Below, in pieces: positions 13,547 through 28,500 of a stretch of 64,000 bases of DNA. The translations under genes and the position numbers were made by a program. Below the pieces are notes generated by a model that ran no database searches, was not told where the DNA came from, and was given only the letters and a program-made list of their open reading frames with translations. This DNA is from Glandiceps talaboti (lineage: Eukaryota > Hemichordata > Enteropneusta > Spengelidae), in NCBI RefSeq assembly GCF_964340395.1, contig NC_135558.1:6896501-6960500 (forward strand), in the 5' to 3' direction. Numbering within the stretch: position 1 is the stretch's first letter; every line of letters begins with the position of its first letter.

Positions 13547-16500
13547 ATGTATGTATGTATGTATGTATGTATGTATGTATGTATGTGTTTCCTTGTGTGT
13601 ATAAATACATATATGTGTCTGTGTGTTGTATATAATATGAAAAAATAGGAAAATCTTGACAAGATAGGTAGTAACCAACAACATTATCTTAATTAAACCC
13701 ATATAATAGGACTTGAAAGTGTAAAGGTCTTCAATAAAGAAATAAACTGCAACAAAATTTTTTGTTGTTGATATTTTATCACCATCATCTTCAAAAAATG
13801 AGCTATTATTGAAATGTAACCATTGTCTTTCTTATCTACAGTGTGATGTAACTTGTGGTGGTGGACAAAGGACCAGAAGTGTTTCCTGTATCAATTCTTT
13901 AACTAATGCAGCTGATGATGAATCACTGTGTCCCTTACCAAAACCAGCTGAATCAGAAAGCTGTAGTTCTAACCCATGCCCAGGTATGGTACCAACTCTG
14001 ATCAATGCAGGGTTCAAATTTAATGATCAGCTGATTGTAGGTAGTTAGGTAGTTCAATGCCCTGTTGCTGTTTATCTTTAGATTATACCATCTGATGTTG
14101 ATAGCCTCCAGGATCCTGATCATTCTCTGATTTTCCAAATCATTTCACTTTTACTTCTCAATGTTGATATTTAATAAGATCCTATACGAGATTGTGATAT
14201 TTTTGTTGTTGATGCAAACAATGATCCCAATTTTGTAAATAAACTAAATTTTTGTTCAGTATAGTGAAGCTAATAGTAAGTGCTATTTTTGTACTTCAGG
14301 TTGTGACCGTAATGTTACCACAGCTGAATTGATTCAATTGACCAGTGCTGAGTATGAAAACAACTTAGACTGCAAGATTACAGTCACCAATGATAACGGC
14401 TGTATGAATTTGATCTTTATAAGCCTGGGTATTGAAGCTGGAAGTAGACAGGGTGTATGTGATAACGACTATTTGGAGGTAAGCATATTTCCATATAAAC
14501 ATTCGACTTTGTCAAAATGAAATAATGCAATCCATGGACAACAAACTCCATGTATGATGGGGACTGTAAACCTACCGTAGATATTTTCACTATGAGAACA
14601 TTTTACGATTTTACAGTCTTCAGTTAGTTCTCAAAGACTAATTTTCACTAATTGCCAGACTGGTACATTGTGTTCATGTGCAAGAAGGTATTTTAGTCAC
14701 TACTTATTTTTGCTTTTTTGGTTTCCAGTGAAATAAGTGAAAATAAGTCTTTAGCGAAAATTTACAGTACTTTACAGGATTTAAATGTACAAGATGTGCT
14801 TCTACCTCTTATACTCATACAATCAGAAAAACAAACACGTTAAATTTGGCCAAATATCCGCTCATGCTACAAATATTGACCTAGCACTCGTTTAATATCT
14901 TTGCAAATTTCATCTTCCTAGAATATATCTACAAGCACATCTCCTCGCAAGTCTTGTCAACCCTCAAAGTTCTGCACATATGCTGTGAATAGTGACCTCT
15001 CGCTCGGTCATTATTTTTGCAGCACAAATTTCATCTTCCAGGAATATATCTATGAGCAGATCCCCTAACACGTTTCATCAAATCCCAAAATATTACATTA
15101 CAATCTGGTACATAAATTATGTTCTTAGTCTGTAAGATACTGACATTCGTTCCACGCTATCAGCTAGCACTGAATGTGGTTAAGAAGCTTGATAGGGCTA
15201 AACAACACGACGCATCTTACAGTCTAGTATATACTCTGATACCTGGATTCAATTCTGATATCGTAATTTGATTTGATTTGATTTGATAGGTTGATGATCA
15301 AGGTGCAGGAGGTCAGCCACCCAGATTCTGTGGTTCTCAGACACCACCTCAATTGCAGTCAGTCAGTGGCACTGTTGTTTTAACAGTACATACTAATAGT
15401 GCAGTCACAGGAAGTGGTTTCCAAGTATTCCCTCAATTCAATCAATGTCCTCAGTATTCATGGAATATTGGTGATTGGGAGCAGGTAAGTGTATTCAACC
15501 TTACATATGTCCATCATAATTTTACAACATTGCCATAGACATTTGGATGAAGCTTGATCAGTGTACACAACTTTGAGTGTTAGAGGGTACAATAAAAGTG
15601 ATTTGAAGATAATAATAAACAAATACTACCCCCCCCCCCCCCACCCGGTAACTTTAACACTCTCACTGGTAGAAACTGCATTGTGTATCTCAAAACATGA
15701 AAGCATAGAAAAATAAGATAAGAAAAACAAAACTTACAGTAACTGTTGTATAGGGTTTGACATGGAAGAATAAAGTATAAATAACAAACAAAGGGTACTT
15801 TAATAGTAAGTCAAATTTTTGGCAAATTCTTTGTCACCAAAAATCAATGTTTTATCTTCTCCAAAATTGTTGGATCAATGTCAGTATTCTGCATGAGATG
15901 AAATCAACCACAAGGTGTAGTTATAGTTCAAAACTGGACGTCTATTTTAACATCTGTCAACATTGTTGTATTTTCAGTGTGATGCAAATTGTGGTGGTGG
16001 AACCAGAACCAGAACTGTGACCTGTACAGAGACTGGAACGACCACACTCGCTGATGAATCACTTTGTGCTGGACAAAAACCAGCTGAATTAGAAAATTGT
16101 AATGAACAGCCATGCCCAGGTAAGGTGTTAGTAATACTGACCAATGATTTAACTGTAATGATATTGAAGCAGCGATCACTATCGCCCATTTCATGTTAGT
16201 GTTCACTGGCTCTGTTTGATATAACCATACAGAAGTCACTAAGAAACTGCACATTCAACACTTTAAGTTAGCAAAATAACAATTCTTTGCTACATTTTGT
16301 CTAAACAAACTAAATCATTTAAATGTACTGCACCTACAGATGTGCAGTCACCAATGTTTTGCATACCCTGGCACATTACTTCATTTCATTTAGACAAAAC
16401 GTCACAAGAAACTGTTATAGTATTCATTCAATCTTGCTATCTTTAAAGTGTAACAAGTGCAGTTTCTCATTGGTTTCTACATATTTATATCAAACAGAGC

Positions 16501-19500
16501 CAGTTAGTACTAACATGGAATGGGCAGTATTTGTTTAAATTCATCAAATTTGATGACAAAATAAGAAGTTGATGATTTTCATCGGTTACTTTTATTTCAT
16601 TTTGAAGTTGTGTACATACAACATTCCAAGTACTCCTAAGCAGCTGAATAAAGAAAGTATTGTAGAATAATATGATACTAGTAAAGAACTATGTAAGCTG
16701 AATTTAAGAAAATATGACAAAATTAATGATGATTCTGAATGAATGCTTTGACTCATATTCCAAGCATTGCAGATTGAACCAATATGACTTTATGTGTTGT
16801 CATGGCACATAACGTCCAGTGTATAAAATCCAAATTTTCTGTTTGAACGCATACAACTTGGCATGCTGCAGGTATAGTAATCTTTACAAATTTTGTATTT
16901 CAGGTTGCGATCGTAATGTAACCACCAGTGAAATGATTCAGTTTACCAGTGCAGATTATGAAAATGATTTGGATTGCGAGATTACCATTTCAAACAGTGC
17001 CGGGTGTATGCAGTTGATCTTCATCACCATGGATATTGAAGCTGGAAGTAGTCTAAATGTTTGTGATAATGACTATTTAGAGGTGAGTTTAGTCAAGTGT
17101 GCTAAAGTGTAAATGGAACTCACAAACGTTGGTGCTGTTATATAAAGTGACTGTATATATAAGTGTGGTAGAATCAGTGGACATTGGCCTGCGTAGCATT
17201 GTTTATGGTGTATCTCTGCCTAGTGTTCAGAACGTCATGGTCCTTGCCAGCTTCTTTACTACATCTGGCAATAAGGTACAGTGTTGTAGTTTGAGTGGGC
17301 TCCCAAAAAAAGAGAAGGGAGAGGAGGGTGGTATGATCAATAGACATCAGTGTGGCTAGCATGGTAAGTCATGTATCCATCCAATGTTTTGACAGTTCTG
17401 GGTTTGAGTCCCAGCCCTAACCAACTTTTCTCCCTCTTGACTACATAGTATTGATGATAACTTAACCACATGCACATTATTTTGATTTTGCCAGGTTGAT
17501 GACTTAGGAAGAAACGGTCAACCACCCAGATTCTGTGGTTCCCGGGTACCTCCTCAATATCAGTCAGTTAGTGGAACTGTTGTTTTAACAGTACATACTA
17601 ATAATGCAGTCACTGGAAGTGGTTTCCAAGTATTCCCTCAATTCAATCAGTGTCCTCAGTATTCATGGAATATTGGTGATTGGGAGCAGGTAAGTAAAAG
17701 TAGTCTAAGAGTATTTCATGTTATCCAAAATGTTATCTAAGACATTAAGACATACAACTCTACAACCTAAAGTCAGATGAGTGAAGTCACGTGTTTATCA
17801 TGTCAGTATAAACATGTGAGGGTTGAGAAAGTTGTCAAGACTCCTCACTTTCTAGGGCACAATATTCTAACAATGAAGAGAAAACGAATTTTTTTGAAGA
17901 GTTGTGAATTACTATCATGATAATTTCTTAGGAATGTGTGCATTGTGCATTTCAAATTGCATTTTGAGAAATCACACACATGAATAAGTATGTATGTTGC
18001 AAATTGTATTTTAATATTTGGTAAATATCATCTTTTTGAACATTTTCAGTGTGATGTAACTTGTGGTGGTGGAACCAGAACCAGAACTGTGACCTGTACA
18101 GAGACTGGAACTACCACACTTGCTGATGAATCACTGTGTGCTGGACAAAAACCAGCTGAATCAGAAAATTGTAATGAACAGCCATGCCCAGGTAAGGTGT
18201 TAGTAATACTGATGGATGATGTAACTGTAAGGATATTGCAGCAGCGATTGTTATTTGGTTATTAAAATTTATCATATTTGATGACAAAATTACCATCTAA
18301 GTATCAAGTATTTTATGATTTTCAGGCAATAAGTTTTTTTATAGTACACCATATTTTCAAGCACATATTCTTGCATAGTCAAAGCAAATCACTAAAAAGA
18401 CTGTGTACATGATTATTGCCCTAGGGAAAATAGAATGACTATTGCCTCACCCTATGCAAATTGAGGTCACTAAGGGTCACTAGTCCATACCATGTGACAT
18501 GATCTAAACCAATCACCGAAGGCTGTATGAAAATGATGTATTATGATAAGGTTTAGTGTATATTTTGTAATTGCGTTTTATATACTGACATACTGACTTA
18601 GTAAAAAATGGTGCCTCATGCAGTTCCAGACAAGGTCACCTTCACCCATAGACCGTGGATGGAGGGGTCTATGGGTCTATTATACCAGTGCAAGATTAAT
18701 TTAAAGAAAAATGTGGAAAATAATAGCGATTGTGAACATTTTGAGCACTGTAGAATCAATCAGATGGCTAGGCCTTGTCGCAGCATACAACAATGATACA
18801 GTAATGATTTTGACAAATTTTGTATTTCAGGTTGCGATCGTAATGTAACCACCAGTGAAATGATTCAGTTTACCAGTGCAGATTATGAAAATGATTTGGA
18901 TTGTGAAATTACCATTTCAAACAGTGCCGGGTGTATGCAGTTGATCTTCATCGCCATGGATATTGAAGCTGGAAGTAGTCTAAATGTTTGTGATAATGAC
19001 TATTTAGAGGTGAGTTTAGTGAAGCATCGTAAAGTTAAAGTTTAAATCAAACTCATAAACATTGGTGCTGTTATGAAGTGATTGTATATAACTTGTGGTC
19101 GGGTCAGTGGACATTGCCTTGATAGCATGGTTTAATGTGGTGCATCATCTGTCTAGTGTTGGGAGGGTTCTAGGTTTGAGTTTTGGTCCTGACCATCTTC
19201 TTCCCATCTTTACTATATTTGGTAACTAGATATAAAACTAGGCATGTATTGGCATTCAGCCTCTGCAGTGTCATAGTTGGATTGGTTTCCAAACGAGAGA
19301 AAGGAAAATAATGTGTCATAGGATCAATGAAGTCAACCTGGATAGCGTGACTGGTAGTGCATCTGTCTAGTGATCAGAGGGTCCCCACTTGAGTCCCAGC
19401 CCTGGCCAGCTTTTCTTCCTCTTGACTACATAGTATTGATGATAACTTAACCACATGCATAATTATTTTGATTTTGCCAGGTTGATGACTTAGGAAGAGC

Positions 19501-22500
19501 AGGTCAACCACCCAGATTCTGTGGTTCTCAGACACCTCCTCAATGGCAGTCAGTTAGTGGAACTGTTGTCTTAACGGTACATACTAATAATGCAGTCACA
19601 GGAAGTGGTTTCCAAGTATTCCCTCAATTCAATCAATGTCCTCAGTATTCATGGAATGTTGATGATTGGGAGCAGGTAAGTGTATTCAACCTTACATATG
19701 TCCATCATAATTTTACAACATTGCCATAGACATTTGGATGAAGCTTGATCAGTGTACAAAACTTTGAGTGTTAGAGGGTACAATAAAAGTGATTTGAAGA
19801 TAATATTGAACAAATACTACCCCGGTACTTTAACACTCTCACTGGTAGAAACTGCATTGTGTATCTCAAAACATGAAAGCATGCGACAATAAAATAAGAA
19901 AAACAAAAGCTAGTTAATTTAAATTTGTATAGGGTTTGACATGGAAGAATAAAGTATAAATAACAAACAAAGGGTACTTTAATTGTAAGTCAAATTTTTG
20001 GCAAATTCTTTGTCACCAAAAATCAATGTAGGTAAGTAAAGTAGTCTATTAGAATGTTTCATGTCATTTAAGACATTCAGACGTTTATCTGATGTACAAC
20101 CTACAAACGGATGAGTGAATCACATATTTATGTTATCAATAAACAACTTAGAGTCGAGAAAGTTGACAAAACTCCCCTAATTTGCAAATGGCACAATGTT
20201 GTAACAGCTAAGAGAAATAGAAAATTATGGAAAAATAATTATGAGCTGTTGAATGTTTTTTGTCAGATAGTTGTGCATTGTGTTTAGTTAAATTTATAAA
20301 TGCAGAACTAGGTATGTTGCTAATTATATTTTAACTTTTGTAAAATATCATCCTTTGTGAACATTTTCAGTGTGATGTAACTTGTGGTGGTGGAACCAGA
20401 ACCAGAACTGTGACCTGTACAGAGACTGGAACTACCACACTTGCTGATGAATCACTTTGTGCTGGACAAAAACCAGCTGAATCAGAAAATTGTAATGAAC
20501 AGCCTTGCCCAGGTAAAGATCATTTCATCTGTCAATGTCTGTAATGCATGGATGGAAAATGGTAATGCTTTGCAATATTTTTAAAGGTCCTTTCCAGATT
20601 AGGATTAAAACTTAGGAATGAAAAAAGTTGTTTTGTGGAGATCTAGAAAACATTAGTCATGAACAAAAGAGTGATGCTATGTAATCTGTATGGCTTCATT
20701 GACCTGACATTGTTAAAGTGGCCATATGGATGAGAATTGGGTATTTATTTTGGATTTTTAATTTATAAAACAATTTTATCTTGGCTTCCTACTTGAGAAA
20801 TCAATGTGAAATATGATAAACCAAGTCTGTGTTTGTAACTCAATAAATAGCAAAATGCTAAAAAAAAGTCAAATTGTTATTCTACATACAATAAAAAACA
20901 TTTTACTCATTAATAGAAGCAGTCTTTTGCAATTCATTGAGTTACAAACAAGGATTTGACATACATTATTTCACATTGATTTCTCAAGTAGGAAACATGA
21001 TAAAATTGTTTAATAAATTAAAAATCCAAAACAAATACCTAATTCTCATCCATATAGCCACTTTAATGCAAGAGTATGAGATGGACCTCATGGGTCTTAA
21101 ATACCCGTAATTGTTTTGCTTGAATACTAGACACTAGGGGATAACATCATGTGTACAGAAGGAGGGTGTAAGTCAGTTTGAGCGTACCAAACAACAAAAT
21201 TTCCCTCTAGTATTCTGATTTCCTCCTCCCACAACATTAAAGTGGTCATGTGGATGAGGATTCTATATCTATTTTGGATTTTTAATTTATAAAACAATGT
21301 TATCATGGCTTCCTCCTTGAAAAATCAATGTGAAACAACATAGACCAAGTCTGTGTTTGTAACTCAATAAATTACAAATGATTAATAAATGTGTAAAATG
21401 TTTGTTATTGTGCGTATAATAACAAACTTTTTACACAATGTTTGGCTTTCTGCAATGTGTTGCGTTACAAACACAGATTGGGTCTATGTTGTTTCACATT
21501 AATTTATCAAGTAGGAAGCCATGATAGGATTGTTTTATAAATTTAAAAATCCAAAATAAATACCCAATCCACATCCATATGGCCACTTTAAACACCAGGG
21601 CACTGAACAGCGGTGGTCATGGTAACAAATTTCCAAGTTTTAGACCAATGAAGATTATTGAAACTAATGTTATTTTTCATCTTTGGTATTACAGGCTGTG
21701 ATCGTAATGTGACCAGTGGTGAGTTGTTTACCTTTACCAGTGCTGACTACGAAAATGACTTGGACTGCGAGATTACAATCACCAATGATAATGGCTGTAT
21801 GAGTTTAGTTTTTATAAACATGGATATTGAAGCAGGGAGTACACAGGGTGTGTGTGATAATGACTATTTGGAGGTAAACCTTGATTTCATTGCTTTTAAT
21901 CAATAATCAAATACTACTGTGGAAACCAAGCTTTCAGTTTACTGAGATAGACACAAACAGGTGTCCAAGGTGGTAAATTACACAAGTGGGTAATAACAAT
22001 GCCTCTGTTGTGTGGATAGACTAAAACTAAACATTTGGACAGGTGTCCAAGGTTACACAAGTACAAATGTGATAATGCTACCTCTGTTGTCATCTGTTGT
22101 GGGGATATAATCACTCAGTAATCAAGACAGTGTAAACTGTGGTAGTCCCCAAAAATGTACACTGCAAGATCATTGATGTCATAAAAAAAAATGCCACCTT
22201 ACTGAGAGTATATGGCCATTAATAACCAATGGCCTGAAAGAAATGTATATATCAACATTTCACACCATAAGTTTTAGTCTGTGTCTCTCTTAATTAGCTG
22301 ATTAATTTTCTGTTTTATACTTCCATTTTATTATATGTGGCCTTTTTCGATAAGTATGTTTCATGCACCTATATTTGTTTTTTTTTTCTAGATTAATGAT
22401 CTAGGAAGTACTAACCCACCACGCAGATTCTGTGGTTCTCAGACACCACCTACATTGAGCTCAGTCAGTGGAACTGTTGTTTTAACAGTACATACTAATA

Positions 22501-25500
22501 GTGCAGTCACTGGAAATGGTTTCCAAGTATTCCCTCAAAATATTCCATGTCCTCAATATTCCTGGGATGCTGATGAGTGGAGTGATGTAAGTAAATGCAT
22601 CATTGTTCCATAGAATATTTTATAGTGTTTTATATCGTTAGGATTTTTGTACAAAAGTTTGCATAGACCAGTAATACTTTTTGTAAAAGCTGGTAATAGG
22701 AGTCCAGGAAGGGAGAATCTTTTTGTACATAAATAACAGAACAAGACTGTTTTGAAGTATTTTCAATTTCAAACTTATCTGTTGTTAATTTAAGGAAAAA
22801 TATCTCTGACATAGACACAGACTTGGATACTGACACACCATTATGTTATATTGTATACTTTCAGTGTGATGTAACTTGTGGTGGCGGAACCAGGACAAGA
22901 AATGTCACCTGTACAGAAATTGGAACTGGCCAACTGGAAGATGATTCACTTTGTACCGGACAAAAACCAGCTGAAATAGAAAACTGTAATACCGATGTAT
23001 GCCCAAGTAAGGCCATGTTACTATGGTTTATTAGTATTGTCCAAAACTATTCATCACCATTATAAAATAAATAAAACAATATTTCTGGTACTTGTAGTTC
23101 ATAAATGCTTTTGGTTGTTTGGTTTCATGGGTCAGGATGGGTTAGTTTGGGTTTGGTTGGAATTTGGCTGAATTTGGTTGAACCATAGACCCTACGTGTA
23201 GGGTCTATGGTTTGACAGAGTTTGGTTATGTTTGTTAGTTGACAGGTTGTTTGGTGGGGATTGGTTTGGGTTGATTTGGATTAGGTTGAGTTTGGATTAG
23301 GGCTTTAATAGTTTGGTCAGGACTGGTTTGGTTTTAGGTAGAGCAAATTACTTGTCCAGAAACTAATGTAGGATGGTGTAGATAGACTTCTCGCATCCAA
23401 AATGGACTCCAATACATTTAATATTTAAACCTTGTGATAAAATTGAACACAAAAATTAAAACCAGATTACATCAAATTATATTGAAATTACAATGAGTTG
23501 TAAAAGTAGTTTGACTTTGTGAAGAAAGGGTAAAATAAAACAAGCAATTATGAGTGAAGGCGTGTAGTAAGTAAATACATGATACGTTATTTTTGCAGTA
23601 AAAGTCAAAATACTCTATAATAGATTCATGTTTAGTTGATATTACAATGAAAATGAGTATCATTTCACATTAACATTGGACAACAAAAATCAAAGTCTGT
23701 GAATTTACTATAATTAAAAATATTACGATTTGATTGTTCTGTTTAGGTTGTGATGGAACCATTACAACACAACAGTTTATTAACTCACCCAACTATGACC
23801 AGAATGGTAACTATGACAACAACCAAGACTGTACAACTACTATCAATGCACCAGGTGGTCTGTGTACTCGTCTTACTTTTGTTAACTTTGTGCTACAACC
23901 AGGATCAACAGCAGGACTATGTGATACTGATTATGTGGAGGTAAGTAAAAGTGTAGACTTGCAAACTCCACATCTAGTGCCAACCCCACCCACATCTAGT
24001 GACAACCCAACCTCTAGCGCTAACCCCACATCTAGTGCCAACCCCACTGACATCTAGTGCCAACCCCACATCTAGTGCCAGCCCACATCTAGAGCCAACC
24101 CAACATCTAATGAAAACTCCATATCTAGAGTAAACCCCACATCTAGTGCCAGCCCCATATCTAGAGTAAACCCCACATCTAGTGCAAACCCCACATCTAG
24201 AGTAAACTCCACATCTAGAATAAACCACACATCTAGTGCAAACCCCACATCTAGTGCAAACCCGACATCTAGTGCAAACCCCACATCTAGAGTAAACCCC
24301 ACATCTAGTGCAAACACCACATCTAGTGCAAACCCCATATCTAGTGAAAACCCCACATCTAGTGCCAGCCCCATATCTAGAGTAAACCCCACATCTAGTG
24401 CAAACACCACATCTAGTGCAAACCCCACATCTTGAGCACATCCCATATCTAGTGCAAACCCCACATCTAGAGTAAACCCCACATCTAGTGCAAACACCAC
24501 ATCTAGTGCCAACCTTATATTTAGAGCACATTCCTATCTAGAGCAAACCTCATATATAGTGCAAACTCCATATCTACATGTAGTGCCAACCCCACATCTA
24601 GTGCCAACCCCACATCTAGTGCAATCCCCACATCTAGTGCAATCCCCACATCTAGAGCACATCCCATATCTAGTGGCAACCCCACATCTACAATGTAGTG
24701 AAAACCCATATCTAGAGCACATCCCTATCTAGTGCAAACCCCATATCTAGTGCCAACCCCACATCTAGTGCAAACCCTACATCTAGAGTAAACCCTACAT
24801 CTAGAGTAAACCCTACATCTAGAGCACATCCCATATCTACTAGATAATCTAGTTCATCATGATTATCATTATTGCACACCTTTATTTTTGAAGCTAATTC
24901 ATTTTAAGTAAATTTCAAGCATAATAATTCAATTTTATCTTTCAGATTACTGACCTTGGTTATCCAACCTTGACTGATAAAATGTGTGGAGGTATTTCTC
25001 GTGTATTTAATTCACGTTCCTCAAATGTTGAAGTTGTATTCCATTCTGATGATTCAGTCACTGCTAGAGGTTTCAGCGTATATGCTACCTTTGTGACATG
25101 TCCAACATATTCCTATCTGCCAGGAGCGTGGGGAGAGGTAAGGCTTCAAACACATTAGTGGATTACTATACTTTAAAAACAATTTAATTTTCTTTGAATT
25201 GAGAAATTTGCTGGGTTGCTTTGATATACATTTCACAATGTGCAAAGCATGCATAGTCAATATGAACAAATTTGTCCTTTTCAGTGCGTTTTTATATAAT
25301 TTTTCTTTTTTCAATGTGTGTTTTTAATACATTCAAATGTATTCTTAGGAGAATACAAAATATTATGACATGCACAAGCCAAGTTCAACAAAAAAATATT
25401 GAATTTATATCCTGGTTTTTCTGTGTCACAACAGCACATGTCTATGTCTGTGTTTGGAAGATGAGTGAAAACATTCAAAATTACCCATTACTTTCCGTGG

Positions 25501-28500
25501 TTTTTCTTTGATATTATTGGCACTGAGATAATTATGTTATTCTTCAATATTTTTCTTCATTCAGTCAGAAGATATTCATGAGCTAAGGGATTTTGTCACT
25601 ACTTGTCTAGCAACTTGTAGTGACAAGCCCCCTTAGGTCACTCATATTTTTCTTGGCTCAGCCATGAAAAATATTGGGGAATAAAATCTTATTTGCACAC
25701 TGTCATATTTTTGAATTAACATCAATTGCTTTACTCATTTACACTTTATAATTGCTTGTTTGGTTTCTAGTGTGATGTGACATGTGGTGGAGGACAGAGA
25801 ACTCGTACTGTGGTGTGTCAACAAACATCTGATAATAGCGTAGTAAACGACATTAACTGTAACCAACTCGCCGTACTACCAACAACAGAACCTTGCAATT
25901 TAGAGGCATGTCCAGGTAAACACATGACATTTCTCTTGCATCGTTTGAAACTGTACACACAGGTTATTTTCACATGCAGCAAGTAGAGGCAAATTGAAAC
26001 GTTTTACCCATGCTCTCTCAGCAAATATGACGCACCATTGACACTAGTTGATTGACCTGCCAAAATTTGGTGTTCTCCTTTCCTCGACCCACAACAAACC
26101 TATTTGTCATTATTTTGAGCCGCAACAGAAACTTAATCTTTTTAAGGGTGCACTGGTATGTATATGAAGATATTTTGATTTGAAGGAAGACAAACTATTA
26201 CAATAATACATTTTATCCTAGGAATGCCAGTCCTACTTATAATATGATAAAGAAACATTTAACTTAATTTCATCAAAATATGTTGTACATTATGATATAC
26301 ATGTATTTTGACTAATGTCAATAAAATATAGTTAATTTGGAAAGGTAAGTTAGAAACTATGTTTTACTGCCGTATTGATTCTTGTAACCATGCACAATGT
26401 ATTGTGAATCATTCTGATTATTCTACTTTCTTTTTTCTCCTTTCATTTCTCCTCAGTTTGTGATGCTTCTTTCAGTACAAGCGGTCAATTCATACAATCT
26501 ACTAACTATCCCCAAGCCTATCCAGCAAATCAAGATTGTACTTACGACATCACCAATGGCAATGGCTGTGTTAGTGTAACATTCTTGGCTTTTAATTTGG
26601 AAGATTCAGTGGACTGCACTAAGGACTATCTTGAGGTAAGTACTAGTGGAGCCTTATGAAGTCTTTTTGTCTCATCGGAAGATCTCATCAGAAGATGTCT
26701 TTCTTGAAATCAGTGTTTTAGCTAAAAGGGGTGGGGTGGTTGGAGGGATAGAGGGGTAGCTAGGGACAACTTTTACAGCACACCATGTCAGCTAAACCCC
26801 TCTGGCCCTCTGGGTAATCGGGTAAAATTGCATAGATTCCACACAGTGTATCATGAGTTTGATAGCAACTCTGATAACATGAGAAATTTGATAAACTTTG
26901 CATAAATTCCTATACCTCGTACAATAATTTTGGTAGGGAACCCTCTATGGAACTCTGATTTATTTAATTTCTATATTATTATACATATCCTGCTCTTAAC
27001 ATTGGTAATCTTCCTTATGAGGATAGCAAAAACTAGTTAAGTTTATGTAAACATTAATGAGTAATTTGCATAAATACCGATTGTTGTTAATTATGTAACC
27101 TTTGCTAACAGATTCAAGACACAAGCTACCCAGACTTAACAAGGAAAGTCTGTGGAGTGGCCATACCTCAACCATGGGTCTCCTCAAGTGGATCAGTCGA
27201 TATTAATTTCCATAGTGATGGTGATAATGAAGGCACTGGCTTTTTCATTCAAGAAACATTCGTTTCATGCCCAGTGTATGACTGGATAACCGGCGCATGG
27301 GGACAAGTATGTATATCTTTACATAGGTTTAACTAATAAAAATATGTCTTATTTGCAAGCAATCAGATCAGCTGCTTTCTTTTCCATGTTCATTTCAAAG
27401 TCTGATGTGTATTATTCCATTCTCTGTGATGTATTACTTTCCATGTTAATTTCAAAGTCTAAATTAAGTGTGTTTCGTTTTCAGTGCTCAGTGACTTGTG
27501 ATAACGGAGTAGAGATACGTACCGTGGAGTGTCGTAACACTCAGACTAATGCTGGGGCACCTGCCGAATCACTGTGTGTAAACACAAAACCGGATGAAAC
27601 CCAGCCATGTAGTCGTACTGCCTGTGAGATCGGTAGGTTTTCAATACAATACAATACAATCAAATTTATTTGAATACTCCAGTAACCTTGGAATGTTACA
27701 ATTTAAATAAATAAATTACAACTATGTACTTAACCAAAATGCTTGGATAAATCCTAGCTTGCACCATTAGTCCTCAGGTTTTCTTCAAGGATGTGAAGTC
27801 GTGATATTTAATATTTATACATGCATGACAGAGACAGGGTTGTTACACTTTACTACCTGTCTGGGACAACATCCTGAAGTCAGACATGTGTAATCATTAA
27901 GTGTAAATATGGTATAATAGCCACATCACAAATCCTGTATAGCCATGTTATGCTCAGTACCTGTAATAGCATTTTACATCATGCTAGAGGGTCAAAATGG
28001 AACAAGGTGGTTGACTTATTCTCAGTACCTGTAATAGCATTTTATCTCATGCTAAAGGGTCAAAATAGAACAAGATGGTTGACTTATTCTCAGTACCTGT
28101 AATAGCATTTTATCACATGCTAGAGGGTCAAAATGGAACAAGGTGGTTGACTTATTCTCAGTACTTGTAATAGCATTTTATCTCATGCTAAAGGGTCAAA
28201 ATAGAACAAGATGGTTGACTTATTCTCAGTACCTGTAATAGCATTTTATCTCATGCTAAAGGGTCAAAATAGAACAAGATGGTTGACTTATTCTCAGTAC
28301 CTGTAATAGCATTTTATCTCATGCTAAAGGGTCAAAATAGAACAAGATGGTTGACTTATTCTCAGTACCTGTAATTACAGTAATAGCATTTATCTCATGC
28401 TAGAGGGTCAAAATAGAATGTTAGGTTATAACCTATATGTATAGTATAACATGTGTAATGTATGGAGCAGGAGTCATGATGTGGACAGAGAAATTGACTG

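Noticed and set aside
17337-17440. Functional tRNA genes at the B-box matches
   Set aside because: No cloverleaf can be closed by eye and the copies are diverged, so SINE heads are preferred.
23974-24531. 185-codon minus-strand frame rich in CTRCGV repeats
   Set aside because: It is the translation of an 18-bp minisatellite inside the CUB10 intron.
23967-24845. CRISPR-like array of short repeats
   Set aside because: Units are directly adjacent with no unique spacers, and the DNA is eukaryotic. The same holds for the 57-, 66-, 68- and 40-bp arrays.
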